DNA from: CAYUVH01 sp964448135
GTDB taxonomy: Bacteria; Verrucomicrobiota; Verrucomicrobiia; Limisphaerales; UBA8199
Direction of reading: 5' to 3'
Assembly (NCBI GenBank): GCA_964448135.1
Contig: CAYUVH010000005.1
Span: 1 to 64,000 of the forward strand
DNA length: 64,000 nucleotides
Shown: positions 1 through 7,175 of the stretch, piece by piece
How the letters are laid out: each line of letters begins with the position of its first letter
How positions within the stretch are numbered: the stretch's first letter is position 1
The notes under the pieces: model-generated
Databases searched by the model: none
What the model saw: the letters and a program-made list of their open reading frames with translations, nothing else
Told to the model about the DNA's origin: nothing
Translations under genes and position numbers: made by a program

Positions 1-87
1 CTGGTGGTCGTGGCCATTTCTGTGCTGGCGAGCCTGCTCGGCATCTGGAAAGCGATGCGTGTCGAACCCAACAAGGTGTTGTCGTGA
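1..87 (+). CDS. ABC transporter permease, C-terminal end (partial)
   Basis: Only the last 28 residues are present; the gene begins before the window. The reading frame from base 1 gives a hydrophobic segment followed by the ending GIWKAMRVEPNKVLS. This is the usual tail of FtsX/MacB/DevC-type permeases, where a last membrane helix is followed by a short P-x-x-A/V-L motif. The stop codon overlaps the start of the next gene (TGATG), so the two are translationally coupled. The downstream gene is the matching ATPase, which supports the assignment. The exported substrate cannot be inferred from so short a piece. Confidence 0.75.
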   Translation: MVVVAISVLASLLGIWKAMRVEPNKVLS

Positions 88-794
88 TGCAGCCGGACAA
101 TTCCAACGCGCCCGCCATCGTGGCCGAGAACCTCACCAAAATCTATGGCAGCGGCAATACCGAAGTCGTGGCCATGCGCGATGTTTCGCTGCGCGTGGCG
201 CGCGGGGAAGTGATCGCGCTGCTCGGCCCGAGCGGCGCGGGCAAATCCACGCTCCTCACAGCCATCGGTCTGATCAATCCGCCCACTTCGGGCCGCATCC
301 ACATCGGCGGTGAATTGGTCATGGAGGCCGATCAAGCCAAGGTGAACGTGCGCGAGTTCCGCCGTCGCCATCTCGGTTTTGTTTTCCAGAAGGCGAACCT
401 GATTCCGTTTCTCAACGCCGTTGAGAACGTGCAAGTGGCGCTGGAAATCAACGATGTCGCCCCGCGCGCCGCAAAAAAGCGCGCCCTGGAACTGCTCGAT
501 TATCTGGGCGTCGCCGACCGCGCCGGCAATCTGCCCGACGCCCTTTCGGGTGGCCAGCAACAACGCGTGGCCGTCGCCCGTGCCCTCGCGAACGAGCCGA
601 GCTTGATTCTCGCCGACGAACCCACCGCCGCGCTCGACAGCCATCGCGGACGGCAGGTGATGGAGTTGTTCCGCCAGGTTGCCCACGAACGAGGCGCGGC
701 CGTTCTGGTCGTCACCCACGATCATCGCTCGCTTGAGGTTTTCGACCGCACCTACGAGATGGAAGATGGCCAACTGAAGCCCGGATACACATAG
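87..794 (+). CDS. ABC transporter ATP-binding protein, LolD/MacB/DevA type
   Basis: This 235-residue ATPase powers the preceding FtsX-like permease at the inner membrane. It has a Walker A motif GPSGAGKST near residue 50, a Q-loop (FVFQKANLIPFL), the signature LSGGQQQRVAVARAL, a Walker B ILADEPTAALD and the switch histidine in VVTHDH. The FQ-x-x-N-LIPFL stretch and the overall length fit the DevA branch, which works with DevC permeases and a membrane-fusion protein; that adaptor would lie upstream of the window. The ATG at 87 overlaps the stop of the permease gene; a GTG at 84 is an alternative start. The substrate is unknown. Confidence 0.85.
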   Translation: MQPDNSNAPAIVAENLTKIYGSGNTEVVAMRDVSLRVARGEVIALLGPSGAGKSTLLTAIGLINPPTSGRIHIGGELVMEADQAKVNVREFRRRHLGFVFQKANLIPFLNAVENVQVALEINDVAPRAAKKRALELLDYLGVADRAGNLPDALSGGQQQRVAVARALANEPSLILADEPTAALDSHRGRQVMELFRQVAHERGAAVLVVTHDHRSLEVFDRTYEMEDGQLKPGYT

Positions 795-879
795 AGGATG
801 GCGTCCACAAGTGTCAGCACCTTGGCCTCAGTCGCCTCCATAAGAATTCGCTTGCGTCAGCGCAACTTGAGCGCGTTGT

Positions 880-1131
880 TTAACAGTGCGTGGGCGAAGT
901 GCGGCGGTGGTAGAACCAGAGGTTCACCGCCAGGCACAGCAACGCAAACAGCGCCCTCCCGGTGTAGGCCCAGGCCGGCCCCCCGTGATGGTCCATCGTC
1001 CAACCGAGCAACAGCGGTGGCGCAAAACCTCCCAGTGCCCCCAGGCAACTGACGATCCCGATGGCTGCGCCCAACCAAAAATCTCGGATCGGATATTGAT
1101 GTCGCAACGCGCGCGCGGGGGGCGCGTCCAA
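880..1131 (-). pseudogene. C-terminal remnant of a NarK-type nitrate/nitrite (MFS) transporter
   Basis: About 80 codons on the minus strand encode two hydrophobic segments (GAAIGIVSCLGALGGFAPPL and a helix around AYTGRALFALLCLAVNLWFY) that end in a basic tail. The layout resembles the last two helices of nitrate/nitrite porters of the NNP family within the major facilitator superfamily. No start codon with a ribosome-binding site is visible, and the other ten helices are missing, so this is read as a decayed gene end. Its position beside molybdenum-cofactor and NO-reductase genes suggests a former nitrate respiration or denitrification locus. The family call rests on recognition of the pattern, not on a search. 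Confidence 0.5.
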
Positions 1132-1224
1132 TTCTTTTTCATTTCACACAGGTGGAATCGGACTGAAATATTTTCAGGTGTTCCAACAGCGTCACAAAAC
1201 TACGCGACCAAATGCGACCTGTCA

Positions 1225-1238
1225 TTGACACAGGTCAA
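1225..1238 (+). promoter_or_regulatory. FNR/NnrR-type box TTGAC-N4-GTCAA upstream of the TauE-moa operon
   Basis: The 14-bp sequence is a perfect palindrome of TTGAC half-sites with a 4-bp spacer. A -10-like TACACT lies at 1260-1265, 31 bp centre to centre downstream, which is the geometry of class II FNR-family activation (site near -41.5). The predicted start, about 1272, leaves a very short leader before the ATG at 1290. The same box with the same geometry recurs at 6960-6973. Confidence 0.65.
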
Positions 1239-1289
1239 AGTCAGTCCTGCCGGCTTTGCTACACTCACCCTGTGCCTGACCTGTCCATC

Positions 1290-2030
1290 ATGCAGACCGT
1301 CCTGCTGCTCAGCGCCATCGCGGTGGTGGCATTCCTGTATTCCTCGGTTGGTCATGGCGGAGCGACCGGCTACCTGGCCGTGGCGGCGCTGCTGGGGCTC
1401 ACGCCTGCCGTAGCGCGTCCGGGTGCGTTGTGGATGAATTGCGTCGTGGCTTCCATTGCTTTCTGGCGGTTTCAACGCGCAGGATTCTTCGATGGGAAAA
1501 TCTTTTGGCTGCTTGCGGCAGCCTCCATTCCCTGCGCATGGCTGGGCAGTCGGCTGCATCTGGAAGGCACGGCTTACGCACTGGTGCTTGGCGGGGCGCT
1601 ACTGGCGGCGGGCTGGTTTCTCGGTTGGGGACGGCGCGCGTCCACTGATGTACTACCGCCCCGGCCAGTCTTGTGGCCGCTGACGGTGCTCGCGGGCGGC
1701 GGGCTTGGTTTCCTTGCCGGACTCACTGGCATCGGTGGCGGGGTGTTCCTCACACCGCTGTTGATCTTCCTGAATTGGACACCGGCAAAAGTTGCGGGCG
1801 GCATTTCGGCATTGTTTATCGTGGTGAATTCCGTTGCCGGGCTCGTCGGGCTTGGCGGCAAGGCGCTGGTCTGGCAGCCTGTTTTTATCGGCGCGGTTAC
1901 GGTTGGCGTGGCGGGGGCGCTGCTCGGCACGCACTTGGGCGTGAACCGCTGGCGAACGACCACCTTCCGCCGCGCACTCGCCAGCGTATTGTGGATCGCG
2001 GCGGGAAAACTCATTCTCACGGGCAAATAA
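1290..2030 (+). CDS. TauE/SafE-family sulfite exporter / TSUP membrane protein
   Basis: The 246-residue protein is very hydrophobic and shows the two-repeat pattern of TauE/SafE (TSUP) permeases: an N-terminal SVGHGGATGYLAV motif and a matching GLTGIGGGVFLTPLLI motif in the second half, each followed by further helices. Members move sulfite, sulfonates or related organosulfur anions. The ATG at 1290 was chosen because the hydrophobic N-terminus starts there; longer in-frame versions would begin inside the promoter box. It is the first gene of the moa operon, two bases before moaD. A sulfur-related role for MPT synthesis is conceivable but not shown. Confidence 0.8.
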   Translation: MQTVLLLSAIAVVAFLYSSVGHGGATGYLAVAALLGLTPAVARPGALWMNCVVASIAFWRFQRAGFFDGKIFWLLAAASIPCAWLGSRLHLEGTAYALVLGGALLAAGWFLGWGRRASTDVLPPRPVLWPLTVLAGGGLGFLAGLTGIGGGVFLTPLLIFLNWTPAKVAGGISALFIVVNSVAGLVGLGGKALVWQPVFIGAVTVGVAGALLGTHLGVNRWRTTTFRRALASVLWIAAGKLILTGK

Positions 2031-2032
2031 TT

Positions 2033-2269
2033 ATGCGTATTCTCTTCTTCGCCCATCTCAAGGACATCACGCGCTGTGCTGAGATGAACCTACCCGGCGG
2101 TGACTTGGACGCCGACGGCCTTTGGCAGAAACTTATTGAAGCACATCCACGACTGGATCAATTTCGCACTTCGGTGCGATTGGCGAAGAACTCCGAATAC
2201 GTCAGGCGCGACGCACGTTTCACCGACACTGACGAAGTGGCGTTGATTCCGCCGGTATCCGGCGGCTGA
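2033..2269 (+). CDS. moaD: Molybdopterin synthase small subunit MoaD (ThiS-like sulfur carrier)
   Basis: This 78-residue beta-grasp protein ends in the diagnostic Gly-Gly (PPVSGG). In the family the terminal glycine is adenylated and converted to a thiocarboxylate that donates sulfur to cyclic pyranopterin monophosphate on MoaE. The start at 2033 is two bases after the TauE stop and gives the normal family length (about 80 residues). It is followed 12 bases later by moaE, the usual order for the two synthase subunits. No MoeB-type activating enzyme is encoded in this window, so that step must be supplied elsewhere. Confidence 0.9.
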   Translation: MRILFFAHLKDITRCAEMNLPGGDLDADGLWQKLIEAHPRLDQFRTSVRLAKNSEYVRRDARFTDTDEVALIPPVSGG

Positions 2270-2281
2270 ACTCTCACGCGC

Positions 2282-2698
2282 ATGAAGATCGAAATTCGAC
2301 TCACGGACATACCCATCGCGGAGCATTTATCTGCCCCGGCATCGGGAGTGGGGGCTGGCGCGTGGGTGGAATTTCGTGGCATGGTCCGCGGTGAAGAGAA
2401 CGGTGGTGTCATCGCGGCGCTGGAATACGAGGCGTATTCGCCAATGGCAGAGACCGAGATACGGCGGATCATCAAGGAACTGACAAGCGGTCAGTCGTGC
2501 CTGTTCGTTCGCGTGATTCACCGGGTCGGCATTGTGCCCGTGGGCGAGGCAGCGATTTGCGTTGGCATTGCCGCACGGCATCGCGCCGAGGCGTTCGGTC
2601 TGCTCACCGAGTTTATGAATCGGTTGAAACAGGATGTGCCCATCTGGAAGTGCCGCGCTTTGACCGCCGACGAGCTGGCTGAATTGAAAACCCAATGA
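2282..2698 (+). CDS. moaE: Molybdopterin synthase catalytic subunit MoaE
   Basis: The 138-residue protein matches MoaE in length and motifs. EFRGMVR lies near residue 30, the ALEYEAY stretch follows, the conserved HR pair sits in VIHRVG near residue 80, and the PIWK lysine motif is near the C-terminus, where the family has its active-site lysine. MoaE inserts two dithiolene sulfurs from MoaD into cyclic pyranopterin monophosphate to make molybdopterin. Its stop overlaps the moeA start by ATGA, indicating translational coupling. Confidence 0.93.
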   Translation: MKIEIRLTDIPIAEHLSAPASGVGAGAWVEFRGMVRGEENGGVIAALEYEAYSPMAETEIRRIIKELTSGQSCLFVRVIHRVGIVPVGEAAICVGIAARHRAEAFGLLTEFMNRLKQDVPIWKCRALTADELAELKTQ

Positions 2699-3912
2699 AC
2701 TTGCCCGCCGCCAATAACCGCGCTGCCAGTGCGCACGAGGTGCTCAAACTGGTTCGGGAGATTTGCCCTCCGCTCGCGGCGGAGCGCGTGTCGCTCCCGC
2801 ACGCGGCCGGTCGCATGTTGCGCGAGCCGGTTAGTGCGCCAGAGGATCAGCCGCCATTCGCCCGTTCCTCGGTGGATGGTTTCGCGGTCCGATTGGATGA
2901 CACTGCGGCACGATTCCGAGTCGTGGATGAAATCCGGGCCGGCGATTGGAAGCCGCGCCAGCTTCAACCGGGCGAAGCCGTGCGCATCGCGACAGGAGGC
3001 GCACTGCCGGGCGACGGCTTGCAGGTGGTGATGCGCGAAGATGCGGAACGTGAGGGCGAGTTTGTCTCGTTCTCGCGGCGCGACAGTGAACGTAACATCC
3101 GTTTTCGCGGGGAGGACGCTCACACCGGGCAAATCTTAGTCGAGCCGGGAATACCACTTCGCCCCGGCACGCTGGGTTTGCTGGCGAGTGTTGGTTGCAC
3201 GCTACCACTGGTCACGAAACTGCCACGAGTGTTGCACCTCGCGACCGGCAACGAAATTGTGCCGCCAGAGGAGACGCCGCAAAGCGGGCAAATCCGGGAC
3301 TCGAACTCGACGCTGGTGCGGGCGTTCCTTGATCAATGGCGCATCCAGCCAACCCAGTTACGCGTGCCGGAGGATGAAGCTGCCGCCCGAACCGCGCTGG
3401 AGTCTTCGGCTCGCGAGTCCGATCTGATTCTGGTTTCCGGCGGTGCGAGTGTGGGCGAACATGACTTTACCCGCCATCTGTTGGAACAAATTGGCTTCAC
3501 GATCCACATCAGCAAGACCACGGCGCGTCCGGGCAAGCCGCTCATCGTAGCCCAGCATGGCAACAAGGTTGCATTCGGTTTGCCGGGCAATCCACTCGCG
3601 CATTTCGTCTGCCTCAACCTTTACGTCCGCGCCGCACTGGAAGCTTGGGCCGGTCGGCCAGGTGAATCCATTTTCCAGACCGGGGTGCTAATGACTGAAT
3701 TGCCGGCGGACGGCAACGCCCGCGAAACGTTCTGGCCCGCGCACTGGCAGTCGCGGGACGGCGTCGCCACGCTCACACCGCTGCGTTGGAGCAGTTCCGG
3801 CGATCTCACGTCCCTCGCCTCGGCCAACGCGTTGATCCGCGTGACGGCTGGAGCGCAACGGTTGGAGCGCAGCCGTTGGGTTGAATTTGTTTCCACTGAA
3901 ATGACCCTATGA
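2695..3912 (+). CDS. moeA: Molybdopterin molybdenumtransferase MoeA
   Basis: This 405-residue protein has the full MoeA layout. The N-terminal part carries the RSSVDGFAVR motif, the central part carries SGGASVGEHDF and GLPGNPLAHF of the MoaB/MogA-like fold, and a small beta-barrel domain lies at the C-terminus. MoeA inserts molybdate into adenylylated molybdopterin to give active Moco. It overlaps moaE upstream and moaC downstream by ATGA, so it is embedded in the coupled operon. Length agrees with E. coli MoeA (about 411). Confidence 0.93.
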   Translation: MNLPAANNRAASAHEVLKLVREICPPLAAERVSLPHAAGRMLREPVSAPEDQPPFARSSVDGFAVRLDDTAARFRVVDEIRAGDWKPRQLQPGEAVRIATGGALPGDGLQVVMREDAEREGEFVSFSRRDSERNIRFRGEDAHTGQILVEPGIPLRPGTLGLLASVGCTLPLVTKLPRVLHLATGNEIVPPEETPQSGQIRDSNSTLVRAFLDQWRIQPTQLRVPEDEAAARTALESSARESDLILVSGGASVGEHDFTRHLLEQIGFTIHISKTTARPGKPLIVAQHGNKVAFGLPGNPLAHFVCLNLYVRAALEAWAGRPGESIFQTGVLMTELPADGNARETFWPAHWQSRDGVATLTPLRWSSSGDLTSLASANALIRVTAGAQRLERSRWVEFVSTEMTL

Positions 3913-4364
3913 GTTCTTCCAAAACATTTTCCCATCTCAACGCTGCGGGGGCAGCCCACATGGTAAACGTCGGCGCAAAGCCGGTGCAACGCCGCCGGGC
4001 GGTAGCTATCGGGAAGCTGGTGTGCCAGCCGGCCACAATCCGCGCGCTCAAGCGGAAGGCGCTGCCCAAGGGCGATGTGCTGACGGTGGCGCAGATTGCC
4101 GGCATCCAGGCAGCGAAGCGCACGGCGGAATTGATTCCGCTCTGCCATCCACTCGCGTTGTGCCATGTGGACGTAAGCTTCCGCGCGCGTCGTGGGACAA
4201 TTGAAATCGAGTGCGTGACCGAAACCGCCTCGCAGACAGGCGTGGAGATGGAGGCGTTGACCGGCGTCAGCGTGGCGGCGCTGACGCTCTACGATATGTG
4301 CAAGGCCGTGGACAAAACGATGCGCATCGAAGGCGTGCGCGTGACGGAGAAAACGAAACAATGA
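3909..4364 (+). CDS. moaC: Cyclic pyranopterin monophosphate synthase MoaC
   Basis: The 151-residue product carries MoaC hallmarks: HMVNV near residue 17, KGDVLTVAQIAGIQAAKRT, the IPLCHPL motif, and EMEALTGVSVAALTLYDMCKA followed by the VDK lysine. MoaC rearranges the MoaA product 3',8-cyclo-GTP into cyclic pyranopterin monophosphate. The protein ends in VTEKTKQ, so the glycine-rich GGKSG-type tail found in many MoaC proteins is absent; the catalytic lysines are retained. It overlaps moeA and mog by ATGA on both sides. Confidence 0.93.
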   Translation: MSSSKTFSHLNAAGAAHMVNVGAKPVQRRRAVAIGKLVCQPATIRALKRKALPKGDVLTVAQIAGIQAAKRTAELIPLCHPLALCHVDVSFRARRGTIEIECVTETASQTGVEMEALTGVSVAALTLYDMCKAVDKTMRIEGVRVTEKTKQ

Positions 4365-4870
4365 AGATCGGACGCATCACTGTCAGTGACCGCGCAAGCG
4401 CGGGCGTCTATGAAGATCGTAGCGGGCCGGAGATTGAAGCGGCCCTGCGCGAGCATTTCCGCGGCGCGCAGTTTGATGCGGTGATTGTGCCCGATGAGAT
4501 CGAGATGATCGCAGCGGCCCTCTTGCGGTTCACGGACGATCTAAAAGTTGATCTGGTGGTGACGACCGGCGGCACTGGAATTTCAGCCCGCGACGTCACC
4601 CCGGAAGCCACGCGGGCGGTGCTGGAAAAGGAATTACCCGGCTTTGGTGAGGCGATGCGGATGACTTCGTTAGCCAAGGTGAAGACTGCCATCCTGTCGC
4701 GGGCCACAGCGGGCACGCGCGGTCATTGTTTAATCGTAAACCTGCCGGGCAAACCCGCCGCTGTGCGCGAGTGTCTGGAAATTCTCGCGCCCGCCATCCG
4801 CGAAGGCGTCGCGCATTTGCGCGGCGAAGATCCGCACGCGCCAACCGTTCAGCAACCGCAAAATCTATGA
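4361..4870 (+). CDS. mog: Molybdopterin adenylyltransferase, MogA/MoaB family
   Basis: Starting at the ATG that overlaps the moaC stop, the product is 169 residues long. It has the MogA/MoaB signatures TTGGTGISARDVTPEAT near residue 68 and NLPGKPAAVRECLE near residue 127. The enzyme adenylates molybdopterin, preparing it for the MoeA step. Size and motifs do not separate MogA from MoaB cleanly; with moeA as partner in the same operon, an adenylyltransferase role is expected. It overlaps moaA by ATGA. Confidence 0.88.
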   Translation: MKIGRITVSDRASAGVYEDRSGPEIEAALREHFRGAQFDAVIVPDEIEMIAAALLRFTDDLKVDLVVTTGGTGISARDVTPEATRAVLEKELPGFGEAMRMTSLAKVKTAILSRATAGTRGHCLIVNLPGKPAAVRECLEILAPAIREGVAHLRGEDPHAPTVQQPQNL

Positions 4871-5892
4871 GCGAACAATCCTGCCACCCAACCTCACAGC
4901 CAACCGCAAGCGCCACGCAGGACACCTTCGGGCGCGTGGTGGATTACCTCCGCATCTCGATCACCGACCGGTGCAACGAGCGTTGCCTCTATTGTATGCC
5001 GGAAGGCTACAAGGGCTGGGAACGCAAACCGGATCATTTGACAGCGGATGAAATCATCCGCGTGGTGCGCGTGGCGGCGGGCATGGGCTTCCGCAAGTTC
5101 CGGCTCACCGGCGGTGAGCCGTTGGTGCGCACCGACGTGCCAGGGATTGCGCACGCGATGGCGGCTATTCCCGGCGTAGAACACATCGGCATGTCGACGA
5201 ACGGAACAAAGCTCGCTGCGTTGGCGCAACCGTTGCGGGACGCGGGAGTGGGCACGGTCAACGTGAGTCTCGACGCGCTTGATCCGGCACTGTATCGCCA
5301 CATCACGGGCGGTGACTTGAACTTCGTGCTGGCCGGTATTCGCGCCGCGGTGGCGGCTGGCTTTGAGCGGGTGAAGCTGAATTGTGTTTTGATGCGCGGT
5401 GTGAACGAGCAGGAACTCTGGCCGCTCGTGCTGTTCGCAGCGGAACATGGATTGCCTTTGCGGTTGATCGAATTGATGCCGGTCACTGCGACGGATGTGT
5501 TGACCGAGAAGAATTTCCTGGCGGTGAATGAAGCGATGGAACTGCTGCGCCAGAAGGATGCGTTGATTCCCCAGCCGGACTGGCGGCTCGGCTTTGGCCC
5601 GGCGAAGTATTACCAGTTGAAGCACACCGGCGCGCGGGTGGGTTTCATCGGCGCGATGACGAACCTGCATTTCTGCGAGACGTGCAACAAGATGCGGTTG
5701 ACTGCCGACGGCAAGGTGAGGCCCTGTCTCGGCGATCATGGAGAGATTGATTTGCGGGAAACGCTGCGCCACGCTCCCAACGACGCGGCGGTGCGGGAGT
5801 TGTTGGCCACCGCGCTGCAACGCAAACCGTTGGAGCACCAATTTCGCAGCTCGTATCAACCCTGCCGTCCGATGACCGCAATCGGCGGCTAA
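4867..5892 (+). CDS. moaA: GTP 3',8-cyclase MoaA (radical SAM)
   Basis: The 341-residue enzyme has the radical SAM cluster motif C-x3-C-x2-C (RCNERCLYC) near residue 35. It also has the C-terminal second cluster ligands FCETCNKMRLTADGKVRPC near residue 270 and ends in the Gly-Gly tail needed for activity. It converts GTP to 3',8-cyclo-GTP, the first step of Moco synthesis. The start at 4867 overlaps the mog stop; longer in-frame starts would lie inside mog. With moaC, moaD, moaE, moeA and mog, the operon encodes nearly the complete pathway from GTP to Moco. Confidence 0.94.
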   Translation: MSEQSCHPTSQPTASATQDTFGRVVDYLRISITDRCNERCLYCMPEGYKGWERKPDHLTADEIIRVVRVAAGMGFRKFRLTGGEPLVRTDVPGIAHAMAAIPGVEHIGMSTNGTKLAALAQPLRDAGVGTVNVSLDALDPALYRHITGGDLNFVLAGIRAAVAAGFERVKLNCVLMRGVNEQELWPLVLFAAEHGLPLRLIELMPVTATDVLTEKNFLAVNEAMELLRQKDALIPQPDWRLGFGPAKYYQLKHTGARVGFIGAMTNLHFCETCNKMRLTADGKVRPCLGDHGEIDLRETLRHAPNDAAVRELLATALQRKPLEHQFRSSYQPCRPMTAIGG

Positions 5893-5918
5893 CTCATAAT
5901 ACCGAAAGGAACATCACC

Positions 5919-6164
5919 ATGATGCCACCACTGAACAAATTCAAACGCTTCGACGTGCGCGAAATGATCCGTGATGGCGTTGAGCCATTCCCTTTCATCC
6001 GCGAGCGCGTGGGAAAACTCAAGCCGGACGAGGGTGTCATCATTGTCGCCCCATTTCTGCCGTCCCCGTTAATCGAGAAACTCGGCAGTGAAGGTTTCGC
6101 GTCCAAGGTCGAGCGTGGGGCGGGCGCGGACTGGCTGGTTTACTTCTGGCAGGAAACTGATTGA
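5919..6164 (+). CDS. DUF2249-domain small protein
   Basis: This 81-residue protein has the DUF2249 pattern: an LDVR-like FDVREMI at the N-terminus, EPFPFI, GVIIVAPFLPSPL in the middle and GADWLVYFWQ at the end. The fold is related to the TusA/SirA group, but the TusA cysteine is not present here. Such proteins often sit in nitrate/nitrite/NO respiration loci, where their function is still unclear. A good ribosome-binding site (GAAAGGAA) lies about 11 bases before the ATG at 5919. The stop overlaps the next gene's TTG start, placing it in the same operon as moaA and the regulator. Confidence 0.75.
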   Translation: MMPPLNKFKRFDVREMIRDGVEPFPFIRERVGKLKPDEGVIIVAPFLPSPLIEKLGSEGFASKVERGAGADWLVYFWQETD

Positions 6165-6895
6165 ATGCTGTCTTCATGACGTCCGTTTTCAACGAATTCA
6201 AAGGCGTTGCCCTCATCAACACGTTGCGGAGCTGCCAGCTTTTCACCGGACTTCCTTCCGCCGATTTGGAAAGCATCGCCGCCATAACCGTGGTGAAGGC
6301 GCTGGACAAGGATGCCTATCTGTTCCACGAGGGCGATGCGGCGCAAGGTTTTTACATCGTGCAACACGGGGCGGTGAACGTCCACCGCGTCAGCGCCGCA
6401 GGCAAGGAGCAGATCATCCACGTCTTTCGCACGGGTGATTCCTTTGCCGAAGTGGCGCTGGCTTCCGAGAAGGGTTATCCCGCCGACGCGCGGGCGTTGG
6501 AATCGTCGCACGTCCTGTTGGTGCAAAAGAACGGCATCCTGGCCTTGCTGCGACGCCAGCCGGAACTCGCGCTCCGCATGTTGGGTTCGATGAGCAGTCA
6601 CTTACGCGTGCTGGTCGGCCAGCTCGAAGACCTGACGCTCCGGGACGTGGAAACGCGCCTCGCCAACTGGCTGATCAAACGCTGCCCCAAGCCGGACGGC
6701 GACCGGCCTGTGCAAATCGAATTAACCATGACCAAGCGTGTGCTGGCGGCGGAACTGGGCACGGTCAGCGAAACGTTTTCCCGCACCTTGAGGAAGTTTC
6801 GCGAACAGAAACTACTGACGGTGAAAGGTAAAACCGTCACGGTGTTATCGCCTGCCAGATTGGGCGCGTTACTCCGTCGGAATCTGGGTGAATAA
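6161..6895 (+). CDS. Crp/Fnr-family transcriptional regulator (NnrR/DNR-like)
   Basis: The 244-residue protein has a cyclic-nucleotide-binding-like sensor domain (about residues 20-145), a long dimerisation helix and a winged helix-turn-helix (about 170-230). The recognition helix reads SETFSRTLRKF; its E-x-x-S-R pattern matches FNR, which reads TTGA half-sites. The N-terminal cysteines that bind the FNR iron-sulfur cluster are absent, so it fits the heme or NO-responsive DNR/NnrR group better. A TTG at 6161 has AGGAA five bases upstream and overlaps the preceding stop; ATG at 6176 is the alternative. It is the likely activator of the TTGAC-N4-GTCAA boxes in front of its own operon and norZ. 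Confidence 0.85.
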   Translation: MNAVFMTSVFNEFKGVALINTLRSCQLFTGLPSADLESIAAITVVKALDKDAYLFHEGDAAQGFYIVQHGAVNVHRVSAAGKEQIIHVFRTGDSFAEVALASEKGYPADARALESSHVLLVQKNGILALLRRQPELALRMLGSMSSHLRVLVGQLEDLTLRDVETRLANWLIKRCPKPDGDRPVQIELTMTKRVLAAELGTVSETFSRTLRKFREQKLLTVKGKTVTVLSPARLGALLRRNLGE

Positions 6896-6959
6896 GACCG
6901 CTGCTGCGATTCTTCCATTAGATTAAACCTGTCGGCTTTCAGGCTAAACCAACGAATCT

Positions 6960-6973
6960 TTGACGTCGGTCAA
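6960..6973 (+). promoter_or_regulatory. FNR/NnrR-type box TTGAC-N4-GTCAA in the norZ promoter
   Basis: A perfect TTGAC-N4-GTCAA palindrome lies 203 bp before the norZ start codon. A -10-like TTAAAT at 6995-7000 is 31 bp downstream centre to centre, giving a class II promoter with a predicted start near 7008. The box and spacing are the same as at 1225-1238, which supports one regulator acting at both promoters. Confidence 0.68.
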
Positions 6974-6998
6974 AGTGCTTTTCCCTGAGCTCACTTAA

Positions 6999-7020
6999 AT
7001 TGTGAACGTGCATTCACAAT
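6999..7020 (+). promoter_or_regulatory. HcpR/CRP-like palindrome TTGTGA-N6-TCACAA over the predicted norZ start site
   Basis: The 22-bp site has perfect 8-bp arms (ATTGTGAA and its complement) around a 6-bp spacer. Its core TGTGA-N6-TCACA is the CRP-type consensus, and the wider TTGTGA-N6-TCACAA form is the one described for HcpR nitrosative-stress regulators. Its centre (7009.5) coincides with the start predicted from the upstream box, so it could act as an operator. The regulator in this window has an FNR-like recognition helix, so a second protein encoded elsewhere is the more likely reader. Confidence 0.6.
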
Positions 7021-7175
7021 ATGTGTGCCAAGAAAGCCAGAGCGAAGACTCGTCGGGGACAAATTCCCAAGTATTGATGGGGTTTCGACCTGCGACAGGA
7101 CTGGGTTCGCGCCCGACAATTCTTCGCGAAAGCAATCCAGTCCGGAATGCCAAATAGATTTTCGTCCCCAAAACT

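Noticed and set aside
1139..1289. Possible Moco riboswitch before the moa operon
   Set aside because: I could not find the conserved helices, and the promoter box predicts a leader of under 20 bases.
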